Below, piece after piece: positions 39,729-47,826 of a DNA stretch of 64,000 nucleotides (position 1 is its first letter; every line of letters starts with the position of its first letter). The notes under the pieces are model-generated. The model saw nothing but the letters and a program-made list of their open reading frames with translations, was not told where the DNA came from and ran no database searches. Source of the stretch: JAJDXW01 sp965223775 (lineage in GTDB: Bacteria; Pseudomonadota; Gammaproteobacteria; HK1); the NCBI GenBank assembly GCA_965223775.1, contig OZ245021.1:5456001-5520000 (forward strand), in the 5' to 3' direction. The position numbers and the translations under genes are program-made.

Positions 39729-42298
39729 TCGGTGTCTCCCTGCGTCTCGTCTTCGGGTTCGGAGCGGCGAGACCGGCCGGAACCCGATTGCGGTTCCGCG
39801 CCCGGCAGCCCGCCCGCGATGCGGTCGATGGCCTGGAGCGTGGTGAGGCCCTCGGCCTTGAGGTTCTCCACCGCGGCGAACGCCGGGCCGCGCGAGGAGA
39901 ACAGCGCCACCGACCACGGATCGAGCACCAGGCGCGCGACCCGCCAGCCGTCGGGGCCGTGCAGCACGAGCTCGGCATAGCGTCCCTCGGCGGTGGTGAG
40001 GCTCTTCAGCGCCCGCTCCATGCCGGGATCGCAATGGATGCGCTTCTCGGCCTTCAGCAGCTCGACCGATTCGTCCTTCTGGGCGAGGAAGATCACCCAG
40101 TCGGAGTTCTCCCACGCGGCGCGCGCGGCGGGGTTGGCGTAGTAGTCGTTGACCGACTGGGTGCCGGTCACCAGCGCGCCGCGGTACTTGCGCGCGCGGC
40201 GCGCGGCGCCTTCGAGGAACGCCTTGCTGTCCTCGCCCGAGAGCAGGTCCCAGGCCTCGTCGATGACGATCGCCTTCGCCCGCGTGCGCGGGCCGTGATA
40301 CATGCGTTGCGTGGCGAGGAAGACCACCAGCATCAGCACCACGCCCTGGACGTCGCCCCTTCCCTTCAGCTCCGCGAGCTCGAACACGGTGAGCGCGTTG
40401 TCGAGGTCGGGGACGTCGCCGCCGGCGAACAGCCGCCCGCTCGCCCCGCCCGGGCACCAGGGGCCGAGCGCGACCCCCATGTCGGCGGCGCGCCGGTCCT
40501 CGCGGGCGGCGAGGTGCTTGCGCACCGTGCCGAGATCGGCGTCGTTGCCGGCCTCGTCCCAGGCCCGCGCGATGGCCTCGTCGATGAGCGCCGCCTCGAT
40601 GTCGTCGATGGCGCCGCGCCGCCGGCACATCCGCCCGACCACACCCGCGAGCATCGCGAAGCACTCCTCGCGGTAGTCGCCGTCATGGGTCGCGGTCCCG
40701 GCGTCGATCATCGCGAAGGGGTTCAAGGTCGCCGCGTCCTTGCCGAAGGCGATGAACGCGCCGCCCAAGGCTTCGGCGGTGTGCTGGAACGAGCGCCCGT
40801 CGTCGATGACGACGGCCTCGCCGCCGGCGCCGACGATGCCCGCCACGAGCTCCTGCATCAGCACCGACTTGCCCGAGCCCGACTTGCCCGTGACCGCGAC
40901 GTTGTAGTTGCCGGCGTCGTTGGCGAACGGCGACCAGCACGCGGGCTGGCCCCGGCGCCCGATGAGGAAGAGCGCGGGCGGGCTCTCTCTTCCCGCCGCC
41001 TGGCCGCGCCACTCGCCGTGCACGGGTGCGAGGTTGACCACCGAGGAGGTGAGCAGGGTCTTCATCCGGCCCATGCGGGCGAGGTCGGCGTCGAGCCCGC
41101 CCGCCGGCACCATCGGCAGGCACGCGAGCCAGGACGGGAGCTGCACGTAGCGCTCGGCGTTCACCCGCCAGCCCTGGCCGTGATAGATCGCGCGCACCGC
41201 CTGCTCGGCCTCGTCGATCGCCTGAGCCGGCGCGTAGACCGCGGCCATGTAGCTCGCGCGCACCAGCCTCTCGCCGTCCTTGAGGCGCTCGGTCACCGCC
41301 TGCCAGTCGCGCGCCTTCTCGGGCAGCCCCGGCAGGTAGCGGGCGATGCCGGTGCCCGCCTGCTGCGTCGCGCGGGCGGATTTGAGGAACGCCCGCTCGC
41401 CGTCGGCGGCCTCGCCGGTCATGACCGTCAGGCACGTCAGCACCGGACAGCCGGGCTGGAGGAAGTCGCGGTGGAAGTCGCCGATGAGCGCGTTGCCGCG
41501 CCAGCCCGGCCACACCTCGGGGAAGGCGACGGCGCTCAAGACCCGCACCGCCACGTCCTCGCCGTCGGGGTGGTGGAAGACGAGCCCGGTCGGCGTGACC
41601 GAGAGGGCGCGGCCGGGGGCCGCGCACTGCTCGTTGAGCGCATCGCGGGGCGACCAGCGCCGGCGCGGGCGGTCGAGCCCCCCGTCGTGCGCCCCGCCGG
41701 TGTCGGGCGCCACGAGCTCCGCGGCCAACGCCAGCAGCGCGTCGGGCCCGAGGCGCCGCGTGCTCGCGCCGGCGGAGGCGAGCGTGCCTTCGAGCGCGCG
41801 GCGGAAGGCGCCGAGATCGGTCTCCGCGGCCGGGCCGGGGGGACCGGCGAGCGAGGCGGTCAGGAACGCCCGGTAGTCGGCGAGCGTGAAGGGCGGACCG
41901 CCCGCATGGAGCGCCCGCCAGCCGGCATGGGTGAGCATCCGCACCCGGCGTGCGCCCATCACCGCGAGCGCGCCACCGGCGCTGCGCCGGGGCTCGGCCC
42001 AGGCATCGAGCGCCGCGCCGAAGCGCGGGCTCGCCCAGTGGATCGCCTGCACGGTGCATCGTTCCGGGGCGGCGTCGGCGAGCGTGCCGGCGAGCGCCCC
42101 CAGCGTCTCCTCGTCGATGCCGGCAAACGGCGGGATCTCGAGCACGAAGCCGATGGAGCCTGCGTTGACGTAGAGCTCGCTGCCCTCGTCGAAGGCGCGC
42201 CAGGGCAGCAGCGCATGCAGCGCCGCGGGCATCGCGGGCGGCGCCCAGGGCGCGGGCGCCTCCGGGCCCTCGAACAGCTCCACCAGGCGCCCGATCAC
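39725..42298 (-). CDS. traC: TraC/VirB4-type secretion ATPase
   Basis: This 857-residue ATPase powers assembly of the secretion system and pilus. It has the TraC N-terminal domain, Walker A VTGKSGSGKSVLMQEL near residue 473 and Walker B KAIVIDEAWDLL near residue 679, followed by ARKYRGALVTGTQSVNDYY. The length is close to F TraC (875 aa). GTG start overlapping the traV stop (GTGA). Confidence 0.95.
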   Translation of the reverse strand: MIGRLVELFEGPEAPAPWAPPAMPAALHALLPWRAFDEGSELYVNAGSIGFVLEIPPFAGIDEETLGALAGTLADAAPERCTVQAIHWASPRFGAALDAWAEPRRSAGGALAVMGARRVRMLTHAGWRALHAGGPPFTLADYRAFLTASLAGPPGPAAETDLGAFRRALEGTLASAGASTRRLGPDALLALAAELVAPDTGGAHDGGLDRPRRRWSPRDALNEQCAAPGRALSVTPTGLVFHHPDGEDVAVRVLSAVAFPEVWPGWRGNALIGDFHRDFLQPGCPVLTCLTVMTGEAADGERAFLKSARATQQAGTGIARYLPGLPEKARDWQAVTERLKDGERLVRASYMAAVYAPAQAIDEAEQAVRAIYHGQGWRVNAERYVQLPSWLACLPMVPAGGLDADLARMGRMKTLLTSSVVNLAPVHGEWRGQAAGRESPPALFLIGRRGQPACWSPFANDAGNYNVAVTGKSGSGKSVLMQELVAGIVGAGGEAVVIDDGRSFQHTAEALGGAFIAFGKDAATLNPFAMIDAGTATHDGDYREECFAMLAGVVGRMCRRRGAIDDIEAALIDEAIARAWDEAGNDADLGTVRKHLAAREDRRAADMGVALGPWCPGGASGRLFAGGDVPDLDNALTVFELAELKGRGDVQGVVLMLVVFLATQRMYHGPRTRAKAIVIDEAWDLLSGEDSKAFLEGAARRARKYRGALVTGTQSVNDYYANPAARAAWENSDWVIFLAQKDESVELLKAEKRIHCDPGMERALKSLTTAEGRYAELVLHGPDGWRVARLVLDPWSVALFSSRGPAFAAVENLKAEGLTTLQAIDRIAGGLPGAEPQSGSGRSRRSEPEDETQGDTE

Positions 42299-43002
42299 GG
42301 CGCCCTCCAGCCGGCCGGATCGAGCACCGTCCGCACCCAGGCCCCCTCGCGGTAGTGCCCATCCGCGTCCACGAAGGGCGCGATCCAGATCCGCCCGATC
42401 ACCTCGGGCTCGCGGAGCTCGGCGTCGGCCGCGGCGGGGGCGGGGGGAACCAAGGTGGCGGACGCGGCCTCTGCTCCGCCGGCGGTGCCGAGACCGGCCG
42501 GGAGCCGGGCGGAGCTACCAGCGCCGGTCGAGGCGGCAGGGGTCGTCGCAGCCGCCGCGAGCGGAACGCTCGACAGCGCTTGCGCCGCGCCCGCGTCCGG
42601 AACCGTGGACGATGCCGGGACGGCGACTTCGCTCCCGCCCGTGCCGGTGCCGGCCTCGGTCCGGCCCGAAGCGGGACCGCCCTCGGCGCCGGTCATCGTG
42701 CGCAACAGCCCCGCGAGCCAAGCGAAGGGGTCGAATCCGCCTTCGCAATCGCCGCCGCAGCTCCTCGCGGCCGCGGGCTCGGCGCCGCCCGGGGACGTGC
42801 GCGGACGGTACAGCGGCGCCCCGGGCGGGGGCGCCGCCTCCGCCGTTTCGCGCGGCAGCGCCGGATCGGCCTCGGCCACGGTCGAGCACCCGGCCCCTTG
42901 CGCGAGCGGGCACTGCCAGGACTCGCCCACATGGGTGGCCGAGCAGGCCGCGAGCGTCAGCAGCGCAGCCGCGGCGAGGAGGGGTCTTGCGGGATGGATC
43001 AT
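42295..43002 (-). CDS. traV: TraV-like outer-membrane lipoprotein
   Basis: This 235-residue lipoprotein (lipobox LAAC, residues 17-20) is the VirB7-like part of the core complex. The family start SATHVGESWQCPLAQGAGC is clear, as is the end RIWIAPFVDADGHYREG. The middle is Ala/Gly/Pro-rich and disordered. ATGA overlap with traB. Confidence 0.93.
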   Translation of the reverse strand: MIHPARPLLAAAALLTLAACSATHVGESWQCPLAQGAGCSTVAEADPALPRETAEAAPPPGAPLYRPRTSPGGAEPAAARSCGGDCEGGFDPFAWLAGLLRTMTGAEGGPASGRTEAGTGTGGSEVAVPASSTVPDAGAAQALSSVPLAAAATTPAASTGAGSSARLPAGLGTAGGAEAASATLVPPAPAAADAELREPEVIGRIWIAPFVDADGHYREGAWVRTVLDPAGWRAP

Positions 43003-44252
43003 CGGGGGGTCTCCTGCGATTCGGGGGGTGCGGGGCGGCGTCCGTCGAGACGCGTGCCCTCGAGGAACACCACGGTCACGCGGGTGCCGGCGTGGAGCTG
43101 GATCACCGGCTGGTACTGCTCGGCGCGCCGGATCATGTAGTCGGCGACCTTCTGCCCGGCGGTCGCGGCGCCCGCCCCGAGCCCGGCGCGGCCGATGTCG
43201 CCAAGCCCGGTGTTGGCGAGCGCAGCGGTGCCCGCGCCGGTCGCCACCGCCTGGGGGCTGAACGCGGCCTGCACCCCCTGGCCGACGCCCGAGACGAGGC
43301 CCGCGAGGAACGCCTTCTCCACCAGCGCCCCCTCGCGGCTGATGACGGGGCCGCGCACCCCGGTCTTGCCGGTGCCGGCGACGAACCCCGCGACCTCGGT
43401 CTCGACCACCGTGTCCGGATCGCGGCCGGCGCAGGTGAGCGTGCGCAGCCTTGCGTAGACCTTCTCCGAGGAGAGATCGCCATGCGCCGCGCCGGTCACG
43501 GTGCAGCCCGCGAGATCGACCGACATGGCCGCGCCATCCCCGGCCGCGGTCCAGGCGGCGCCGGTGATGCGCAGCAGCACCGGGCGCGGATCGCCCTGGG
43601 AGGCGAGCCCGGCCGAGGCGTCGACGCCGGCGAGCACCACCGCTTCGGCATGCGCGCCCGCCGGGAGCCAGGTCCCGAGCGCCTTCGCGTCCGGGCCGAT
43701 CGCGTCCGCAACGGCGCCCGTCTCTCCCCCGGCATCGCCCTCCAGATCGAAGCGCTCGATCATCGGCGCGGGCGCCGCCGGCAGGGCGGGCTCGGCAGCG
43801 GGGGCCGGCGCGGACGCGCTCGGCCCGGCCGGCAGGAACGGGCCGTCCCCGGCGGCGTCCCCGGGGCCCGGCGCTCCGAGGCGCCGCTCGAGCTCCCCGA
43901 TCGTCGCCGCGTGGGTGTCGATCACCGCGCGCGCGTTCGCCGCGTCCCGGGCGAGCTGGTCGCGAAGCCCGGCGTTCTCGTCGCGCAGCCGCTTCGCCTC
44001 GGCCTCCATCGAGCGAACCCGCGACTCGATGTCGCCGATCCGCGCCTCCGAGCGCCGCGTCCAGCTGTCCTCGGCGCTGCCCGGTCCCGCGAGCTCCGCC
44101 TCGATGCCGGTCACCGCCGCCGGCTTGCCGCCGCCGCTTAGCCCCATCCACACCGCGAACACCGCGAGCAGGACCGCCGCTACGCTTGAGAACAGCAGGA
44201 GCTGGCGCTGGCGGATCCGCCGCGCATCGGCGTCCGGAGCCGCCGCGCTCAC
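42999..44252 (-). CDS. traB: TraB/VirB10-like core-complex protein
   Basis: This 417-residue protein spans the envelope. It has an N-terminal membrane segment (LLLFSSVAAVLLAVFAVWMGL), a coiled-coil (residues 55-105), a Pro/Ala-rich linker and the beta-barrel VirB10-type domain (VLLRITGAAWTAAG to HAGTRVTVVFLEG). The GTG at 44252 is taken because it overlaps the traK stop (GTGA), like other junctions in the operon. Confidence 0.94.
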   Translation of the reverse strand: MSAAAPDADARRIRQRQLLLFSSVAAVLLAVFAVWMGLSGGGKPAAVTGIEAELAGPGSAEDSWTRRSEARIGDIESRVRSMEAEAKRLRDENAGLRDQLARDAANARAVIDTHAATIGELERRLGAPGPGDAAGDGPFLPAGPSASAPAPAAEPALPAAPAPMIERFDLEGDAGGETGAVADAIGPDAKALGTWLPAGAHAEAVVLAGVDASAGLASQGDPRPVLLRITGAAWTAAGDGAAMSVDLAGCTVTGAAHGDLSSEKVYARLRTLTCAGRDPDTVVETEVAGFVAGTGKTGVRGPVISREGALVEKAFLAGLVSGVGQGVQAAFSPQAVATGAGTAALANTGLGDIGRAGLGAGAATAGQKVADYMIRRAEQYQPVIQLHAGTRVTVVFLEGTRLDGRRPAPPESQETPR

Positions 44253-44968
44253 GGCGCCGCTCCCGTGATGTCCGTGACCACCACGCCGAGTCGTCCCCCG
44301 GACGGGCCGGTGCCGGGTCCCGCGACCCATGCCGCGGCGGCGCCCCGGCCGATGGTCCCGGCGAGGGCCGCCGCATCCGGCGCGCCGCCGGCCTCGACGA
44401 CATGCGCCGCGAAGCGCGGCCCCCGCCAGGTCTCGATGAGCTTCACCGCGCCGGCGCTCTGCGCACCGCCGCCCTCGATCGCGTAGCCCGCCATCGGCTC
44501 GCGCCGCGCCACCGCGCGCACCAGGGCGACCAGCTCGGCGATCCGCGGATCGCGCCCCGCCGCGTCCCCGTCCAGGGCCCCGGCCACCGGGTTGCGGATC
44601 AGGATCTGGGCCGCGCCGTCCCACACCGGCGTCAGCGTGAGCCGGTAGGTGAAGCCCTTCTCGGTCACGATGAAGAGCGACGCGGCCTCGCTGTCCTCCG
44701 CCCCGCCCGCGGGCGTGAGGTAGAGATCGCCGCTCGCCGCGTCATGCTCGACCCTGAGCCCGTCCGGGGCGCGAATCACCTTCTTCACCCGGTCGTGGCT
44801 GAGTGCGATGCGGCTCACCTCGCCGGCCGCGATCGCCGCCGCGAGCTCGCCATGATCGACCGCGTCCAGGATCTGCATCGCCGAGGCCGGCGACGCGGCG
44901 CCCATGTATATGAGGAGTGGGGCGATGAGCGCGGCCACCGCCGCGCGTCCGCCCGGGAAGCGTGTCAT
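44249..44968 (-). CDS. traK: TraK/VirB9-like core-complex protein
   Basis: This 239-residue secreted protein has a signal peptide ending ASPASA and TraK-type blocks: SRIALSHDRVKKVIRAPDG, GDLYLTPAGG and FIVTEKGFTYRLTLTP. TraK forms the outer core ring with TraB and TraV. ATG at 44968 is preferred over ATG at 44974 because GGAGGA then lies at the right distance (six bases). Confidence 0.9.
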   Translation of the reverse strand: MTRFPGGRAAVAALIAPLLIYMGAASPASAMQILDAVDHGELAAAIAAGEVSRIALSHDRVKKVIRAPDGLRVEHDAASGDLYLTPAGGAEDSEAASLFIVTEKGFTYRLTLTPVWDGAAQILIRNPVAGALDGDAAGRDPRIAELVALVRAVARREPMAGYAIEGGGAQSAGAVKLIETWRGPRFAAHVVEAGGAPDAAALAGTIGRGAAAAWVAGPGTGPSGGRLGVVVTDITGAAP

Positions 44969-44970
44969 GG

Positions 44971-45522
44971 TCATTCCTCCAGTTGCTCGAAGCGCACGAG
45001 CCCGAGCCGTCCGTGGTCGATGCGAAAGGCGAGGCGGTAGCGCCGGGGCTCGCGCGCGGCCTCCTCGCGTCCGATCCAGGTGACGAGCTCGCCCGCGACC
45101 TCGACTTTCAAGCCGCCGCGCTCGGCCTCGACGCTCCCGGGATAGAACGCGCTCGCGAGATCGCGCCGCGCCATGCGCTCGGCCTCCGCCGCCACCCAGG
45201 CGCCGATCGCGCCGCGGGCCGAGGCGTGGCTCATCCGCGCCGCGGCCTCGCGCACGTGGCCCGCGTTCTCGGGCGTCAAGGTCAGCAGCGTCACCGCGGC
45301 GGTGCGCGCCGCATCCTCGAGATAGCGCCGCCCGGCCCAGCTCCCGCCGACCTCCCAGGCAGGCCCCGACACCGCGGGCACGAGCACCGTCATCCCCTCG
45401 CGAAGGCCAAGCCCGAGGCTGAGCGCCAGGTTCGCCGCCATCGACACCGCGAGCAGCAGGGCGAGCGCGACCCGCGCGTCGCGCACCCGCCGCGCGCCGG
45501 TCTCCATCAGCGCGCGCCTCAC
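44971..45522 (-). CDS. traE: TraE/VirB5-position pilus assembly protein
   Basis: This 183-residue inner-membrane protein has one N-terminal segment (ARVALALLLAVSMAANLALS) and a periplasmic domain with WAGRRYLEDAARTAAVTLLTLTPENA, read in parts, and the end RYRLAFRIDHGRLGLVRF. Length and topology match F TraE (188 aa). GTG start; the ribosome region lies just after the traL stop. Confidence 0.9.
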   Translation of the reverse strand: MRRALMETGARRVRDARVALALLLAVSMAANLALSLGLGLREGMTVLVPAVSGPAWEVGGSWAGRRYLEDAARTAAVTLLTLTPENAGHVREAAARMSHASARGAIGAWVAAEAERMARRDLASAFYPGSVEAERGGLKVEVAGELVTWIGREEAAREPRRYRLAFRIDHGRLGLVRFEQLEE

Positions 45523-45529
45523 CGCCGCC

Positions 45530-45823
45530 TCACCCGGCGAACCGCCGCAGATGGCTCGGCGGCGTGGCGCGGAGCCGGAGCGCGAACTCGGGCAGGAACC
45601 AGTAGAGCGCGTAGTGCGCGATGTTGGCCCCGCCGCCGCGCTTCACGCGCCGCAGCAGCACCCAGCCCCCGACCCCCGCCACCAGGCCCATGACGAACTC
45701 GTTGGCGGCGAGCCCGAGCACCGCCGGGCCCATCAGCGCCGCCGCCTCGTCCATGGTCCAGAACAGCCACCGCTCCGGATCGTCGAGACGCCGCGGGATG
45801 GCGTGGGAGCCTGAGCCGCTCAC
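45530..45823 (-). CDS. traL: TraL-like pilus assembly protein
   Basis: This 97-residue inner-membrane protein opens AIPRRLDDPERWLFWTMDEAA, the TraL hallmark, and has one to two membrane segments (ALMGPAVLGLAANEFVMGL and onward). GTG start with GAGGGG upstream. Length matches F TraL (91 aa). Confidence 0.92.
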   Translation of the reverse strand: MSGSGSHAIPRRLDDPERWLFWTMDEAAALMGPAVLGLAANEFVMGLVAGVGGWVLLRRVKRGGGANIAHYALYWFLPEFALRLRATPPSHLRRFAG

Positions 45824-45832
45824 CGGGGCCCC

Positions 45833-46177
45833 TCACACGATCGCCGTGCCGACCAGGCCGGTCACGATGCCGGTGCCCGCACCGGCTGCGATCCCGACGC
45901 CGATCGCGCCGAGCAGCTGGATGGCGTTGAAGCGAAGCACCGAGCCGATGAGCGCGGCACCCACGGCGAGCGCCGCGGCGAGCTGCCCGCCGGTGCCCGA
46001 GACCATGTCGGTCACGGTGCTGAGCGGCCCCGAGAAGGTGGTGTCCGACGCGGCCTGCGCCGCGTCCATGCCGGCAAGGCCCGCGAGCGCCACCGCCGCG
46101 GCGGCGGCGGCGCCCGGCAGCACCGCCTGCGTCCGGGCGCGCACCAGCCGCGCCCCGGTGCCCGCCGCGCCCCTCAC
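45833..46177 (-). CDS. traA: TraA-like conjugative pilin precursor
   Basis: This 114-residue precursor has a leader ending DAAQA|ASD (signal peptidase site) and a mature region of about 70 residues with two hydrophobic helices (LAAALAVGAALIGSVL and LLGAIGVGIAAGAGTGIV), as in F pilin. The GTG at 46177 overlaps the stop of the AlpA-like gene. Being first among the structural genes fits F operon order (traA-L-E-K-B). Confidence 0.85.
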   Translation of the reverse strand: MRGAAGTGARLVRARTQAVLPGAAAAAAVALAGLAGMDAAQAASDTTFSGPLSTVTDMVSGTGGQLAAALAVGAALIGSVLRFNAIQLLGAIGVGIAAGAGTGIVTGLVGTAIV

Positions 46178-46398
46178 CGGGCCGCTCCTTCGAGCGCGGT
46201 GCCGTCGTCGGAGGTCGAGGCGCGCCGGCGCGTCGCCGCCCAGGCGTCGAGGTCGGCGCGCAGATACCGCACCCGCCCGCCGAAGCGGTGGAACACCGGC
46301 CCCTCGCCCGAGACCCGGTAGCGGTCGAGCGTGCGCGAGGAAAGGCCCAGATAGTCGGCCGCCTCGCGCGTCGAGAGATAGTGTCGTTCCCCGTTCAT
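46174..46398 (-). CDS. AlpA/excisionase-type HTH regulator at the head of tra
   Basis: This 74-residue protein is one winged HTH_17 domain: HYLSTREAADYLGLSSRTLDRYRVSG, then VFHRFGGRVRYLRADLDAW, the usual end of AlpA/excisionase-like proteins. AAGGAGA precedes the ATG at 46398. Coupled to traA by a GTGA overlap, it is likely to control the transfer operon or to bind near oriT. Confidence 0.87.
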   Translation of the reverse strand: MNGERHYLSTREAADYLGLSSRTLDRYRVSGEGPVFHRFGGRVRYLRADLDAWAATRRRASTSDDGTALEGAAR

Positions 46399-46820
46399 GT
46401 TCGTCTCCTTGAGAGTCCCGGCCGGTCGCCCGGCCTTGCCTACCGCCCCGGGCCACGCGCAGCTGCGCTCCGATGCGGTCCCGGAGGCGATTTGAGCGAA
46501 GGAGGCGCGCGCGCGGCAGGGGACGGTTTTTGCTTTTCCGGAATCCGTCCCCCCCTTGCGACGCGTGACACCCCCCGGATTCGGGCGCCATGGCGCGCCC
46601 GCCGGCGCCGCCCGCCGCCACGGGCCGCCGTGCGTGCCGGCAGCGAACAGGAAGAAAAAAATGTGCCGAATTGCCGCCCGGGCGCCGCTCAGGGTTCCGA
46701 TCGGCGCTCAGCGGGCCGCGAAACGGCGCGCTCGGGCACGCCGTGCGGTCCACTCGGACCGGGGAGACTGCGCGATGGGAGGGGCGGGCGGCTGCGCTCG
46801 GAGGAGGAAGAGCGCGCGGA
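46399..46820 (-). promoter_or_regulatory. putative promoter/operator region of the transfer operon
   Basis: This 422-bp gap separates the AlpA-like gene from the DUF2285 gene. It holds a 7-bp inverted repeat GGGACGG/CCGTCCC (46520-46526 and 46545-46551) around a T-rich loop, a run of seven A near 46667, and no gene. It is the only place long enough for the promoter of the 23-kb minus-strand operon; an oriT may also lie here but cannot be proven. Confidence 0.45.
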
Positions 46821-47554
46821 TCAGGGCTGCGCCGCGAGCTTCAGGTAGCCCTCGTCCACAAGGTACCTCGCGCGGGCGAGGCACCGCCGCACCCGCTTGC
46901 GGAACTTGTTGTCCTCATCCCAGACGCCCTCAAGCGCCTCGGGGCCCCACAGCGCCGCGGCGATCCGGGGCTGCGGCCACCCGGCCCTCTCGAGGTCGAG
47001 CGCTTGCAGCAGTTCGCGATCCCTGGCCCCCGACCCCGCCCCGTCGGAGGACCCGGCACACGCAGCATCCTCCAGAGCTCGCCGCTGCGGGCATGGCGGC
47101 CCGCTACCCCCGGACGATCGGGCCGAAGCCGCACCTCGATGCTGTCGCGGACCGGATCGAACGCGTCGCCCTCGGCGATGCGAAGCTGTTGCGCGCGCCC
47201 GCCGCGCTCGAGCTTGAGGATCAGCGGCCCGCCAGCGAGCCGCAAGCCCGCGAGCGCCGTGCCGGCAGCGCGCGCCAGCGCCGCGAGGCCCCGGTCCTCG
47301 CCCCGCACCGGCACGACGTCGAGCATCGGCGCCACCGACCAGAACGGCGAGGCCGGTCCGTCCTCGGCGAAGGGGTCCTCCCATCCGTAGAGCCCGAAGC
47401 GCCCGAGCCCGCGCTCGGACGCCGACTGGCGGCGAAGCGCGAAGGGGGCGTCCTCGAATACCGGCGCCTCGCGCGGGCGCGCCTCGAATGCGTCCTCGAA
47501 CTCGGAGTTTCGCCTCAGGAATAGCCAGCCGCGCGCACCGCCGCCCCTTGCCAT
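46821..47554 (-). pseudogene. DUF2285-type regulator, frameshifted
   Basis: The N-terminal two thirds (MARGGGARGWLFLRRNSEFEDAF, from ATG 47554, to about 47070) and the C-terminal DUF2285 domain (RDRELLQALDLERAGWPQPRIAAALWG... ARYLVDEGYLKL, ending at 46821) lie in different frames. The change falls in a G-rich stretch near 47025-47075. DUF2285 proteins are small regulators found on ICEs. Either the gene is broken or the assembly has a one-base error. Confidence 0.72.
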
Positions 47555-47826
47555 GCCGCCGCCGCTCCCCCGCCAGAAGCCGTCCGACACCGGCCCGGTT
47601 ACCACCGGGGCGTCAGGCCGAGCCCGATCCGATCCCCGCCGCGGCCCGTGCACGGCGCCCGGGGCTCGCCCGCCAATGCCCCTTGGCCGCTCGGCGCGAG
47701 CGTGCGAACCATGGCCGCCTCGCCGGCGAGGCGCTCCCGACGCTCACCGGAGGCGGCGGCGCCGTCCCGGGCGATGCAAGGCCCGCACGCGCGGCCCATG
47801 CGGGTCATGTGCCGCATCGCACGCCC

